From SAR202 cluster bacterium Casp-Chloro-G2 (GTDB lineage: Bacteria; Chloroflexota; Dehalococcoidia; Lucifugimonadales; UBA3495), in the NCBI GenBank assembly GCA_002816575.1, contig MUCI01000057.1, positions 1 to 50,381 of the forward strand: a stretch of 50,381 nt of DNA. The letters run 5' to 3'. Positions 35,557 to 43,684 of this stretch are shown here, piece by piece. Numbering within the stretch: position 1 is the stretch's first letter; each line of letters starts with the position of its first letter. Position numbers and translations under genes: made by a program. The notes below the pieces were generated by a model. That model did not search any database. It was given only the letters and a program-made list of their open reading frames with translations, and was not told the DNA's origin.

Positions 35557-35942
35557 TGGTCTCTTCCCTCCGAATCTACAGGCTTTTGGTCTTCGCTCAC
35601 ATCGTCATCATCGGGGTCCAGGTCTTCCAGATAGCCGGCCAGCGATTCCAGTTGGTCCTCCCAGAACCGCCGGTACTGGGCTATCCAATCAACCGCTTCC
35701 TTCATGGGCTGCGCGTCCAATCTGCAGCGGCGCACCCGGCCGTCTTTCTCCTGCACCAGCAACCCGGCCCGCTCCAACACCCGGAGTTGCTTGGAGATCG
35801 CCGGCAGTGAAACGTCGAACGGCTCAGCCAATGCCGACACCGAGGAGTCGCCGGTGGAAAGACGTTCCAATATGGCCCGGCGGGTGGGGTCCGCCAGCGC
35901 CGCGAAGGTGGAATTCAGCGTTCGCGATTGATATTTAACCAT
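35553..35942 (-). CDS. ArsR-type transcriptional regulator
   Basis: The 129-residue winged-helix protein has ALADPTRRAILERLSTGDSS and the recognition helix VSLPAISKQLRVLERAGLL. No cysteine metal-binding motif is present, so it is not a classical metal sensor. The C-terminal tail is strongly acidic. An inverted repeat covers the start codon, and the -10 element ends seven bases before ATG, pointing to autoregulation of a leaderless message. Confidence 0.92.
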   Translation of the reverse strand: MVKYQSRTLNSTFAALADPTRRAILERLSTGDSSVSALAEPFDVSLPAISKQLRVLERAGLLVQEKDGRVRRCRLDAQPMKEAVDWIAQYRRFWEDQLESLAGYLEDLDPDDDDVSEDQKPVDSEGRDQ

Positions 35943-35954
35943 GTAGTTAAATAT
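35931..35954. promoter_or_regulatory. Operator-like palindrome over the ArsR start codon
   Basis: ATATTTAAC and GTTAAATAT are perfect 9-bp arms separated by 6 bases. The palindrome covers the start codon and overlaps the -10 element. It is the best candidate for the regulator's own binding site. Confidence 0.7.
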
Positions 35955-35977
35955 AGCATTGCTTTGGCGGATGTCAA
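35950..35977 (-). promoter_or_regulatory. Promoter of the ArsR-AHSA1 operon
   Basis: On the minus strand, a consensus -35 TTGACA (35977-35972), a 16-base spacer and -10 TATATT (35955-35950). Seven bases later comes the ATG, so the expected start of transcription coincides with the start codon. Confidence 0.7.
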
Positions 35978-36025
35978 GTGAAAATCCCCTGGCGCATTAT
36001 GAAAGGGGACTTAATCTTCTCCTTT

Positions 36026-36071
36026 CGTAAAGGTGAGTAGGACTTCACTGTATAAGTCGCTCACTCCTACG
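36026..36071. other. Imperfect hairpin at the left edge of the accessory patch
   Basis: CGTA, GTGAG and GACTT segments on the left pair with matching segments on the right, with small internal loops. It lies just after the stop of the leftward unknown gene and could terminate it. A short direct repeat (GAAAGGGGACTT and GAAGGGGACTAA) flanks it. Confidence 0.4.
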
Positions 36072-36090
36072 AAGGGGACTAATGGTTAAT

Positions 36091-36849
36091 TCAGAAAAAT
36101 GGCTTAAACTTTTCGACAATTTCATCACGGACAAAGTCGTGCAACTTCAAGAGGAGTTCTCTGGCATTCGTTCCCCCTGCGACTTGCCCGTTTATCTTCA
36201 AGATTACCTCATGGGTAAAGTGCAACTCAGGATCGATCTTCACGTACTTAGGAATGGCAACACCCATGAGTTGAAAATCATGGTCCAAGGACATGGGACC
36301 AAACCATTGGCCGATACCACCAGCCTGGACATCCAGCACGGTGTCATTGCTAATTGTTGCGACAACCACAGGGGTGCGATGCTTGTCATCGTTCCAGAGT
36401 CGGTTGAGAATCCAGAGCGGATGGTCTTGAGGATTCCCTCGGTGGTACGGCTGGAGCTCCTCGATAACTTTCAAAGCCTTGGTGGGCAAGAGAGACAAGG
36501 TGTTGGTCTTGTCGGTGAGCAAGGGGGTGAAGTATTTGCAATGAACAGTTACGGGAAAGGAAATTCTGTCCGGAGTTCCATGTTTTTGTCCGAGTTGCCA
36601 AATAACGTTATCGACCACCGACCGCAGGTTATGAATACATTCAGCGAAAATGAACCCGAGGCTTCTCGGAGTGTCTTTGATAATTTCGATATGGATTTCG
36701 AGCCAATCATCATTAACACGAGGCTTGATCTTGGTAATCACCTTGTACGGGGATGGTTCAAAGAAATTCCGGGATACACGGTCGAAATTGGTGATATTCT
36801 GCCTTGCCCGCTTGACGCGAAGGCGAAAGGTATCCATATAATTAGTCAT
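36091..36849 (-). CDS. Hypothetical protein, accessory gene
   Basis: I do not recognise a named function for this 252-residue protein. It includes a segment (LGFIFAECIHNLRSVVDNVI, then WQLGQKH) of a kind seen in hypothetical proteins with an LRS-x-DN/DH helix motif, and a later RLWNDDKHRTP. The region is less GC-rich than its neighbours and adjoins a transposase remnant, suggesting transfer. The long frame on the opposite strand has no recognisable domain. Confidence 0.65.
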   Translation of the reverse strand: MTNYMDTFRLRVKRARQNITNFDRVSRNFFEPSPYKVITKIKPRVNDDWLEIHIEIIKDTPRSLGFIFAECIHNLRSVVDNVIWQLGQKHGTPDRISFPVTVHCKYFTPLLTDKTNTLSLLPTKALKVIEELQPYHRGNPQDHPLWILNRLWNDDKHRTPVVVATISNDTVLDVQAGGIGQWFGPMSLDHDFQLMGVAIPKYVKIDPELHFTHEVILKINGQVAGGTNARELLLKLHDFVRDEIVEKFKPFF

Positions 36850-36868
36850 AAGCTAAGGCTCCCTTCTT

Positions 36869-37005
36869 ATGAGCAAAAAGAAACAAGAGACGCAGAAAAC
36901 CCCGAAGGACCACGAGATTCCTGTGCCTACAAGGAGGAGTTTGAGACGAACTTAGACAAGGTGGCGGAGACGAAATCACCGACTCGCCGCTCGAACAAGA
37001 GCTAA
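36869..37005 (+). pseudogene. Small basic ORF split by an apparent one-base frameshift
   Basis: ATG opens a 28-codon frame (MSKKKQETQKTPKDHEIPVP, then TRR). At the CCTACAAGGAGG sequence a one-base shift continues into EEFETNLDKVAETKSPTRR and a stop at 37005. Together they would make a small basic protein of about 46 residues. It may be decayed, or the base may be a sequencing error. Its 3' end overlaps the transposase remnant on the other strand. Confidence 0.35.
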
Positions 37006-37216
37006 CTCGAACATCGCCCGACCATCATCCCGGTGGTAGTACGGCCAGGCATACCCGTCCAGGTAACCACGAAGATGCTCTGTCGATGCGAAGCAGGATT
37101 CACCAAGCTCGCCTTTACCGTCCAGCGGTTCGTCGGTCCGCTCCATGAGTTCTCCACGCCGTCTTGTAAGTCACCCCAAGCTCCCGCTCAAGCTGCTTCG
37201 CGGATAACCCGCCCCG
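36976..37216 (-). pseudogene. IS1595-like transposase remnant with the catalytic core deleted
   Basis: Minus-strand translation gives GGLSAKQLERELGVTYKTAW, the helix-turn-helix region of IS1595/ISXO2-type transposases, then frame loss. After this, in another frame, comes STEHLRGYLDGYAWPYYHRD followed by DGRAMFELAL, resembling the C-terminal end of the same family. The DDE catalytic middle is absent. The left end stops at 36976; the right end abuts the helicase loader gene. Confidence 0.6.
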
Positions 37217-37218
37217 GC

Positions 37219-38601
37219 CTATCCGCCGCGGCGGCGTTGGTCGCGGTAGTTGGGGGCGGTTATCAGCACCCAGTCAACCACCATGCCGTCCACCAAGCGG
37301 GAGGCGATCCGGGACTTGGTGTCTTCCAGTTCGTCCATGGTGGATACGGTCGTGATGACCGTAGGCAAACGGGCCTCGTGCCGGTGAACGATGATCTGGT
37401 AGAGCTTCTCCTCGGCCCAGGCCGTGCTGCTCTCGGCGCCCAGGTCATCCAACACCAGCAGCGGCACCGAGTTTATCTGCTCGAACAGCTCGTCGTAGCC
37501 CACCAGGCTGTCGGGACTGAACGTGGCTCGCAGGTGGTCCAGAAGCGTGGGCACGAATGCGAAGAAAACCTGGCCGCCCTGCTTGAGGCGTTCCCCGGCG
37601 ATGGCCACCGCCAGGTGGGTCTTGCCGCAACCGCGTGGACCGTTGACCAGCAGCCAGCCATCCGGATCGGCCGCGAACGTTTCGGCGGTGTGCCGCGCCC
37701 GGTCCAACGTCTCCTGATCAGCGGGAGTGGCCCCCATCCCGCCCTGGGTGTCGAAATTCTCAAAAGTCATCCGCTGCAGCATCTCGGGGCGGACCTCGCC
37801 GATGCCCATGATGAGACGGCTATTGAAATTGCCCAACTGAACCACCGTGGCGGTGGGATCGGAGCCTTCCAGCCGAGTCCGCAGGGAGTCGTCTAGCCGT
37901 TGCAGCGGCCCCCGCACCGTGACCACCGTGGGCAGCGAATTGTTGTAGCGGTGGTTGATCACCTGGAACAGCTTTTCTTGCGCCCAGGGGGTGGCGCTGG
38001 CGGTGCTGAGGTCGTCCAGAACCAGAACGGGGACGTTCCGAACCTGCTCGAATAATTCGTCGTATGAAACGGGGTTGTCCGGCGAATAGGCGGACCTCAG
38101 GTGGTCCAGCAGGTCGGCGGCGACGATGAAGAATGTGGTCTGGTTCCTTTCGATGCACCGGTTGGCGACGGCCACGGCCAGGTGGGTCTTGCCGCAACCG
38201 CTGGGGCCCGTCAACACCAGCCAGCCCTGGGGGTCCTCGGAGAACCGGGTGGCGGCGGCAACGCCCTTGTTGAACATCTCCCGGTTGGCGGCGTCGGGCA
38301 GCGTGCCTTCCAGGCCGGTGGTGGCGAAAGAGATCTTGGACAGCGCGCCCAGGTTGCTGTAACGCCGCAACGCCGCGGACCGGGCGCCGGCGTCCTCGGT
38401 TTCCTGGCAGGAACAGGGAATGGCCTGTCCGAATTCAGGATGGCCGATATGGACGCGGCGGGTTACCCAGCCGCTGCCCTTGCACTGGGGGCACAGATCA
38501 ACGGCCGGCTCGCTGTCCGGGAGGGCCACCCCGCCGCCGTTGGTAGTCTTCGATATATTTTTGGCCGTGATCCGTCTCAGAATGTCGCCCAGGCTTTCCA
38601 T
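37219..38601 (-). CDS. DnaC/DnaI-like helicase loader with two AAA+ domains
   Basis: The 460-residue protein has a four-cysteine N-terminal cluster (CPQC at 37-40, CSC at 63-65), then two similar ATPase domains. Domain 1 has GPSGCGKT (132-139) and VLVLDDL (192-198); domain 2 has GPRGCGKT (321-328) and LLVLDDL (381-387). Both retain arginine-containing sensor segments (LRTRLEG, IASRLVDG). Loading DnaB onto DNA is inferred from the neighbours. I choose the ATG at 38601, after GGAAGGGGGG; one eleven codons upstream is also open. It overlaps the dnaD-like gene by 104 bases. Confidence 0.88.
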   Translation of the reverse strand: MESLGDILRRITAKNISKTTNGGGVALPDSEPAVDLCPQCKGSGWVTRRVHIGHPEFGQAIPCSCQETEDAGARSAALRRYSNLGALSKISFATTGLEGTLPDAANREMFNKGVAAATRFSEDPQGWLVLTGPSGCGKTHLAVAVANRCIERNQTTFFIVAADLLDHLRSAYSPDNPVSYDELFEQVRNVPVLVLDDLSTASATPWAQEKLFQVINHRYNNSLPTVVTVRGPLQRLDDSLRTRLEGSDPTATVVQLGNFNSRLIMGIGEVRPEMLQRMTFENFDTQGGMGATPADQETLDRARHTAETFAADPDGWLLVNGPRGCGKTHLAVAIAGERLKQGGQVFFAFVPTLLDHLRATFSPDSLVGYDELFEQINSVPLLVLDDLGAESSTAWAEEKLYQIIVHRHEARLPTVITTVSTMDELEDTKSRIASRLVDGMVVDWVLITAPNYRDQRRRGG

Positions 38602-39304
38602 CGTCCCCCCTTCCGGCGTCTCCCCGCTTGGCATCTTCGCTTCTGGCCTGGTCCCTGGGTCGCTCCCTGCCCTCGGCCGTCCAGCGCCTCAATATTCCAG
38701 CCACGTAACGCCAACTGCGTTTGTTCTCGGCCGCTGCGATCCCGAAAGCCTCCCGGAGCCAGGAGCCGGGGTAGCGGGCCTCGGCCTCTTTCAATTCCTC
38801 AGCCAAGAGCGGCGAAAGAGACCCGATGCAGTCCTCATAGAGGGCAAATATGTTGGGCCGTTCCGATTCCGGGGCCTCGCCGGAGGCTGTGCCAGCATAC
38901 TCAAGGGGGGCCGATACTTCTCCCGACTGTAGACCGGCCACCGCCCGCCGGCCGGCGTCGGTGTTCAGGAGAAACACAGAATCCGCCCCTTCGGACTTAT
39001 GGGTCAAGAACGTGCCCCGTGTCACGGCCAGCCGAAGCCCCCGCCGGATCTCTTCCCCTGCATCCTTGCCTTCTAACGTCAGACCCTTAACCAGTGACCG
39101 GTCGGCCAGGAACTCGCTCAGTGAAACGGCCTTGTGCGCCCCCCGTTGGCGGTGAAACAGCCACAGGCCGCGCAGGGTTACTTTGAGTTCGGCCAGGTCC
39201 TGGATCTCCTCCAAGATCGGTCCAAACACCGGGTTGGGCACCGGTGTGTAAAGAGTGCTCCCGGTAAACCCGGGGAAACCGGAGGAGGCCCCCGAAGGCG
39301 CCAT
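38498..39304 (-). CDS. DnaD-like primosome protein
   Basis: The 268-residue protein resembles DnaD/DnaB-type initiator helpers of low-GC Gram-positive bacteria. The first half (about 25-110) looks like a winged-helix domain, and the segment from NIFALYEDCIGSLSPLLAEE to WRYVAGILRRW has the DnaD C-domain pattern. A charged tail ends with KYIEDYQRRRG. It starts two bases after dnaB and ends inside the loader gene, so the three proteins probably act together at replication initiation or restart. Confidence 0.75.
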   Translation of the reverse strand: MAPSGASSGFPGFTGSTLYTPVPNPVFGPILEEIQDLAELKVTLRGLWLFHRQRGAHKAVSLSEFLADRSLVKGLTLEGKDAGEEIRRGLRLAVTRGTFLTHKSEGADSVFLLNTDAGRRAVAGLQSGEVSAPLEYAGTASGEAPESERPNIFALYEDCIGSLSPLLAEELKEAEARYPGSWLREAFGIAAAENKRSWRYVAGILRRWTAEGRERPRDQARSEDAKRGDAGRGDDGKPGRHSETDHGQKYIEDYQRRRGGPPGQRAGR

Positions 39305-39306
39305 GA

Positions 39307-40671
39307 TTAGTAGTCGTCCACCCGGGCGAATGAATCGAAGCGGACCAGGTTATCCCTAAAGTAGAGCTGCACATTGCCCGTGGGCCCGTTGCGGTGCTTG
39401 GCCACGATCAGGTCCGCCACGTTCCTGGGATAGGGCCGGCCCGGAAACTGCTGGGCCCATTCGTCTTCGGTGAAATACAGGTCTTCACGGTGCAGGAACA
39501 TCACCACGTCGGCGTCCTGCTCGATGCTTCCGCTGTCCCGAAGGTCGGAGAGCATCGGCCGGTGGCCGGTGCGCTGCTCCACGCCGCGGCTTAGCTGGGA
39601 GCAGGTGATTAGGGCGATATTCAGGTCCCTGGCCATTATCTTGAGCGACCGGGATATCTCGCCAATCTCCTGTACCCGGTTGTCGCTGCGTCCGCTCCGG
39701 CCCTGGATCAACTGCAGATAGTCCACCACCAGCAGGTCCAACCCATGCTCCAACGACAGGCGGCGCGACTTGCTCCGCATCTCAATCATGGTCTGGAAGG
39801 GCGTGTCGTCGATGTATACCGGCAGGTCGGAAAGCTGACCGATGGCGTCGATGATCCGCTGTTCTTCAGCCTCGGTGTACAACCCCAGCCGCAGGCGGTG
39901 GGAGTCAATCTCGGCCTCGGAGGCCAGGATGCGGAGGGCCAGCTGCTCGCGGCTCATCTCCAAGCTGAAGAACCCCGCCGAAGAGCCGTTCTTGGCGGCG
40001 TTCAGGCAGATGTTCAGGGCCAACGTGCTTTTGCCCAATGACGGGCGGGCGCCGAGGATGACCAAGTCCGACCGCTGGATGCCGCCCAAGAGCTCGTCCA
40101 TGTCGGTGTATCCCACCATCACGGGGCCGGTGTTTTCGCCCACCGGATCGGCGATGGCGGCGCGGTCTTCCAGGTATTGGTCGTAGATCTGCCGCAGCGG
40201 CACGAAACCCCGTTGGGTGTCGGTGCCCCGGATTGTGAACAGAGCATCCTCCGCTTGGCGGAGGGTGGTGTCCACATCGTCGGTATCCTGGTAGCCCATG
40301 GCCGAGATGCGGGAGGCAACGTCGATGAGCTTCCGCATGGTCGCGGTCCGGGCCACCACCTGGGCATAATGCTCGGAGTGGGCCGATGTGGGGGTAACGG
40401 AGATCAGATGGCTGAGATAGGCCATGCCGCCCACGGTTTCCAACTGGCTGGAGCGGCTAAGCTCCCGGGCCAGGGTTACTTGGTCGATGGCCTCATCACG
40501 TTGGAAGAGGGCCTCACAGGCGGCGAAACAAAGCTGATTCCTCTCGCGGTAGAAATCGCCAGCTTTGATGTAAGGCGCCACGCGAGAGAAGCAGTCCCCA
40601 TCTATTAAGACTGACCCAACGACCGCTTCCTCCGCCTCCAAGTCATGGGGTAATAGCTTCTCAGCGTACAT
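39307..40671 (-). CDS. dnaB: Replicative DNA helicase DnaB
   Basis: The 454-residue protein is the hexameric fork helicase. The N-terminal domain starts LLPHDLEAEEAVVGSVLID. The RecA-like domain holds GARPSLGKST (207-216, Walker A), FFSLEMSREQL, and LLVVDYLQLI (Walker B), then ITCSQLSRGVEQRT and MLSDLRDSGSIEQDADVV. It is four bases from the rplI stop, the order found in many bacteria. No intein is present. Confidence 0.96.
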   Translation of the reverse strand: MYAEKLLPHDLEAEEAVVGSVLIDGDCFSRVAPYIKAGDFYRERNQLCFAACEALFQRDEAIDQVTLARELSRSSQLETVGGMAYLSHLISVTPTSAHSEHYAQVVARTATMRKLIDVASRISAMGYQDTDDVDTTLRQAEDALFTIRGTDTQRGFVPLRQIYDQYLEDRAAIADPVGENTGPVMVGYTDMDELLGGIQRSDLVILGARPSLGKSTLALNICLNAAKNGSSAGFFSLEMSREQLALRILASEAEIDSHRLRLGLYTEAEEQRIIDAIGQLSDLPVYIDDTPFQTMIEMRSKSRRLSLEHGLDLLVVDYLQLIQGRSGRSDNRVQEIGEISRSLKIMARDLNIALITCSQLSRGVEQRTGHRPMLSDLRDSGSIEQDADVVMFLHREDLYFTEDEWAQQFPGRPYPRNVADLIVAKHRNGPTGNVQLYFRDNLVRFDSFARVDDY

Positions 40672-40675
40672 CGCC

Positions 40676-41125
40676 CTATTCTTCCACCTCAGCTTTCACG
40701 TGTACCGTGGCGGTGACTTCGGTGGAGAACCGAAGCGTCACATCGTATTCACCGGGCTCGCGGATCGGCTCGGCGATCTCCACCCAGCGTCGTTCCACCT
40801 CCCGGCCAACCTTCTCAGCCAATTCCATGGCGATGTGGGTGCTGGTGATGGCGCCGTAGTACCGGCCGGTGGGGGTGACTCTGGCTGACAGGGTGACGGT
40901 CACGTCTTCCAACCCTTGGGCCAACTCCTCCATGACGGCTGTCTCACGGACACGTATCTCGTCTCCGACAGCGGTGATCTTGTGGATCCGCTTCAACACC
41001 TCGGCGGTGGCGATCTCCGCCAGCCCCTGGGGCAGAAGATAATTGCGGGCGTAACCGTCGGGCACGCGCCGGACCTCGCCGGCCCTGGCTTTATTGGGAA
41101 CGTCCTGGGTGAAAACTACTTCCAT
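40676..41125 (-). CDS. rplI: 50S ribosomal protein L9
   Basis: The 149-residue protein has the L9 N-domain (VVFTQDVPNKARAGEVRRVP, then DGYARNYLLPQGLA) and a C-terminal domain with VTPTGRYYGAITSTHIA. Length and order are normal. It heads the leftward replication operon, behind a leader of about 125 bases containing two copies of a 30-bp repeat. Confidence 0.96.
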   Translation of the reverse strand: MEVVFTQDVPNKARAGEVRRVPDGYARNYLLPQGLAEIATAEVLKRIHKITAVGDEIRVRETAVMEELAQGLEDVTVTLSARVTPTGRYYGAITSTHIAMELAEKVGREVERRWVEIAEPIREPGEYDVTLRFSTEVTATVHVKAEVEE

Positions 41126-41147
41126 TGTTGGTCACTTCCGTTTGAAT

Positions 41148-41230
41148 ATCCCGATGGACATTCCTGATTGGAATGCGGTTTCAGCCATGTCGGTCGGGTT
41201 ATCCCGGTGGACATTGCTGATCGGAACGCG
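41148..41230 (-). repeat. Two 30-bp direct repeats in the rplI leader
   Basis: 41148-41177 and 41201-41230 match at 26 of 30 positions, 53 bases apart; the shared core is GTGGACATT.CTGAT.GGAA. They lie between the candidate promoter and the rplI start. Confidence 0.7.
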
Positions 41231-41259
41231 AAATTAACCCCATAAGTGGGGCCAGTTTG

Positions 41260-41288
41260 ATTATACGGCATGCCCGGTCTGAGGGGAA
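41260..41288 (-). promoter_or_regulatory. Promoter candidate for rplI-dnaB-dnaD-dnaC
   Basis: A consensus -10 TATAAT (41265-41260) on the minus strand, with only a weak -35 (TTCCCC) 17 bases upstream. The rest of the 390-base gap to tenA holds no gene. Confidence 0.5.
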
Positions 41289-41518
41289 AGCGGGGCCGGT
41301 CTGCGGCCTGCCCCTGGTCTTTTCGTGCCTAGATCCGCGCCTGAAATTGACTGCCAGCTGCGCCCCTCCTAGAATCGTTGTCACCCGCCAGGCGGCGGGC
41401 GGCGATCGGTTGAGGGTGGCAATCCACTTATGACCGCTGAAATATATCCCTCTTTCAGCGACAAAGCCAGGCAGTATCATCCAATCTCAAACGAATATCT
41501 TGGACTTCGAGGGCGTAA

Positions 41519-42187
41519 ATGGGTTTCATAGCAGAGATTGAACGGCGGACTCAACCGTTACGAGATGCCATCTTGGCCCATCCCTTCGTCACCGGCGTGG
41601 GCGACGGCTCACTGCCCGTGGAGAAGTTCAAGTTCTACGTGTCCCAGGACTACGCCTACCTAATCGACTACAGCCGAACACTCGCCTTGGCCTCGGCGAT
41701 GGCCCCGCGGCTCGACGACATGTCCTGGTTCGCCGGACTTCTGGATGAGACCCTAAACGTGGAGATGGCCCTCCACCGCGGCTACTGCCAGGAGTTCGGC
41801 ATCAGCGCCCAGGAGTTGGAGGCCACGGTGGCCGCGCCCACAACCGTCGCCTACACCAGTTTCCTGCTCAAGACAGCCCACCAGGGCAGCTTCGGCGAGT
41901 TGGTGGCGTCGCTGCTCCCCTGCCAATGGGGTTACTGGGAGATCGGCGACCATCTGCAGCAACAGGGCCTGCCCCAGAACGCGCCCCTCTACGCCCGGTG
42001 GATCCAGATGTACACCTCGGAGGAGTTCGCCGCACTGGCCCGCCACATCCGGGACATGGCCGACCGCATAGCCGCCGAAGCCGGCCCCGCCGAGCAGGCC
42101 GCCATGGGCCAGGCCTACCTAACCAGCGTCCGCCTGGAACGCCGGTTCTGGGACATGGCCTACAACCTGGAAGAGTGGGGGAGTTAA
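41519..42187 (+). CDS. tenA: TenA-family aminopyrimidine aminohydrolase (thiaminase II)
   Basis: The 222-residue helical protein salvages thiamin pyrimidine breakdown products. The catalytic Cys135 lies in LLPCQWGYWEIG; Asp44, Tyr47 and Tyr112 occupy the same numbered positions as in B. subtilis TenA, and Glu207 is in LERRFWDMAY. All active-site residues are therefore present. No thiamin riboswitch was seen upstream. The stop codon is directly followed by the ATG of the DUF1801 gene. Confidence 0.93.
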   Translation: MGFIAEIERRTQPLRDAILAHPFVTGVGDGSLPVEKFKFYVSQDYAYLIDYSRTLALASAMAPRLDDMSWFAGLLDETLNVEMALHRGYCQEFGISAQELEATVAAPTTVAYTSFLLKTAHQGSFGELVASLLPCQWGYWEIGDHLQQQGLPQNAPLYARWIQMYTSEEFAALARHIRDMADRIAAEAGPAEQAAMGQAYLTSVRLERRFWDMAYNLEEWGS

Positions 42188-42637
42188 ATGACGCAGGCAG
42201 ATGCTCAAACGGTGGGCGGATATTTGCAGCAATTGCAAGACGACCGCAGGGAAACCATTAGCGTTGTGCGTGACGCGATCTTAGAAAACCTGCCGGTTGG
42301 GTACGAAGAGACCTTCCAGCACGGAATGATCTCCTACATCATACCCCTCTCGACCTACCCGAAGACCTACAACGGGTCGCCGCTTGTGTTTGCCGCTCTG
42401 GCCTCTCAGAAGTCATACATGACCGTCTATCTGATGAACATCTACGGGAGCGAGTCCGAAAAGGAATGGTTCGTCGAGAGGTTCAAGGCCACTGGGAAGA
42501 AGTTGGATATGGGCCGGTCGTGCGTCCGGTTCAAGAACCTTGATGACCTGCCCATTGACCTGATCGGCGAGGCAGTATCACGGACACCTGTGTCTGCGTT
42601 TATCCAACTGTATGAATCATCCAGAAGGAAGCCTTGA
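42188..42637 (+). CDS. DUF1801 (YdhG-like) protein
   Basis: The 149-residue protein has the DUF1801 pattern: GYLQQLQDDRRETISVVRDA, then LPVGYEETFQHGMISYIIPL. This fold resembles frataxin and some members have been proposed as iron chaperones; that role is not established here. It begins on the base after the tenA stop, so the pair is cotranscribed and probably coupled in translation. Confidence 0.88.
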   Translation: MTQADAQTVGGYLQQLQDDRRETISVVRDAILENLPVGYEETFQHGMISYIIPLSTYPKTYNGSPLVFAALASQKSYMTVYLMNIYGSESEKEWFVERFKATGKKLDMGRSCVRFKNLDDLPIDLIGEAVSRTPVSAFIQLYESSRRKP

Positions 42638-42640
42638 GTT

Positions 42641-43441
42641 CTACCCCTTAACCGCGCGGAACACCCAGCAGGGCCAGGAGAAGGCAATGTCGTTGTGGAC
42701 CGGTGCTACCTGGAAGGACTCGCGGGTGGCGGCAGGGGCTTGGACGAAGTCCCGGCGCAGCGATTCGGTCTCCTCCGGCGAGACCCTGGTGCGGGCGGTC
42801 CATTCGTTGAAGCGGAGGTAGATACGGGGGTAATCGTTCTCCATGACGGTGAATCCGCGCTCCGTCAGCATCCCGGTGATGCGCGATATCTTGCGGTTCT
42901 CGACATGGCTGAAGTCCCGGCGCAGCTCGATGGCGTTCATCCAATCGCAGATGTCATCGTCCTCGGGGGCCACGCTGTCGGCCATGAGCAAGGAGCCGCC
43001 CGGCTTCAGAACTCGTTGGGCCTCATCCAGCGCCTTCTCGAAGTCCCTGAAGTGGTGTGCCGACACCCGAGACGTGACCAGGTCAACCGACTCGCCGGCA
43101 AATGGCAGGGCCTCGGCGGCGTTCTGGATCAGAGCCAGGTTGGCGATGCCCCGTTCCTGCCCCAAGCGCTGGGCCTGGCGCAGCATGGGCTCGGTAACGT
43201 CACTGGCCACCACCCGGTCCGATACTCCGGCCACGGCAAAGGCGGTGAACCCGGCGCCGGTGCCCAGATCGACGGTCCAGCCGTAGCGGTTGGACCCCAC
43301 TCCGGCCCCCACCATGCGCTCCACCGACTCCAGACTGTCGTCCCGAATGTGCACCTGGCTCGTGGCATAGACCGCCGCCTGAGGGCCAAAAACCTGCTGG
43401 GCGACCAAACCCGGCCCGTTGTCGTGGTTGTCCTGAGTCAT
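42641..43441 (-). CDS. SAM-dependent methyltransferase
   Basis: A class I methyltransferase of UbiE/Methyltransf_11 type. The frame opens earlier, but the protein starts sensibly at the ATG at 43441, giving 266 residues. VDLGTGAGFTAFAVAG is the AdoMet-binding motif I, ASDVTEPML motif II, and LPFAGESVDLVTSRVSAHHF the post-motif region. RVLKPGGSLLMADS completes the pattern. It converges on the DUF1801 gene with three bases between stops. Substrate unknown. Confidence 0.88.
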   Translation of the reverse strand: MTQDNHDNGPGLVAQQVFGPQAAVYATSQVHIRDDSLESVERMVGAGVGSNRYGWTVDLGTGAGFTAFAVAGVSDRVVASDVTEPMLRQAQRLGQERGIANLALIQNAAEALPFAGESVDLVTSRVSAHHFRDFEKALDEAQRVLKPGGSLLMADSVAPEDDDICDWMNAIELRRDFSHVENRKISRITGMLTERGFTVMENDYPRIYLRFNEWTARTRVSPEETESLRRDFVQAPAATRESFQVAPVHNDIAFSWPCWVFRAVKG

Positions 43442-43684
43442 GGCTGCTCTCCACTCCTGTATCGCTGTTGAGTCGCCTTTTGCGCCAAGTGGCAGCATAC
43501 CAGCTTTGGCCGCCCCACGGCCTGCCATGCCTTCAGAAAGCGATTGACGGAGTTGGCGCGCGGATCTACAGTTTGAAACAATAAAAAGTTGATTCATTAA
43601 GTCAAAATCAGGAGATTGACAGGGCGGTGACCGCCGAACGCAGCAAGGTCACACGACGGCGCTCCATCGAGAAGGAGCACAAGC

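Noticed and set aside
36082-37005. Long rightward open frame of 307 codons
   Set aside because: It is antisense to the more protein-like leftward gene at 36091-36849, has no domain pattern, and only its last part overlaps the split small ORF.
41126-41518. Thiamin (TPP) riboswitch before tenA
   Set aside because: I looked for the conserved CUGAGA and thi-box sequences and did not find them together in this gap.
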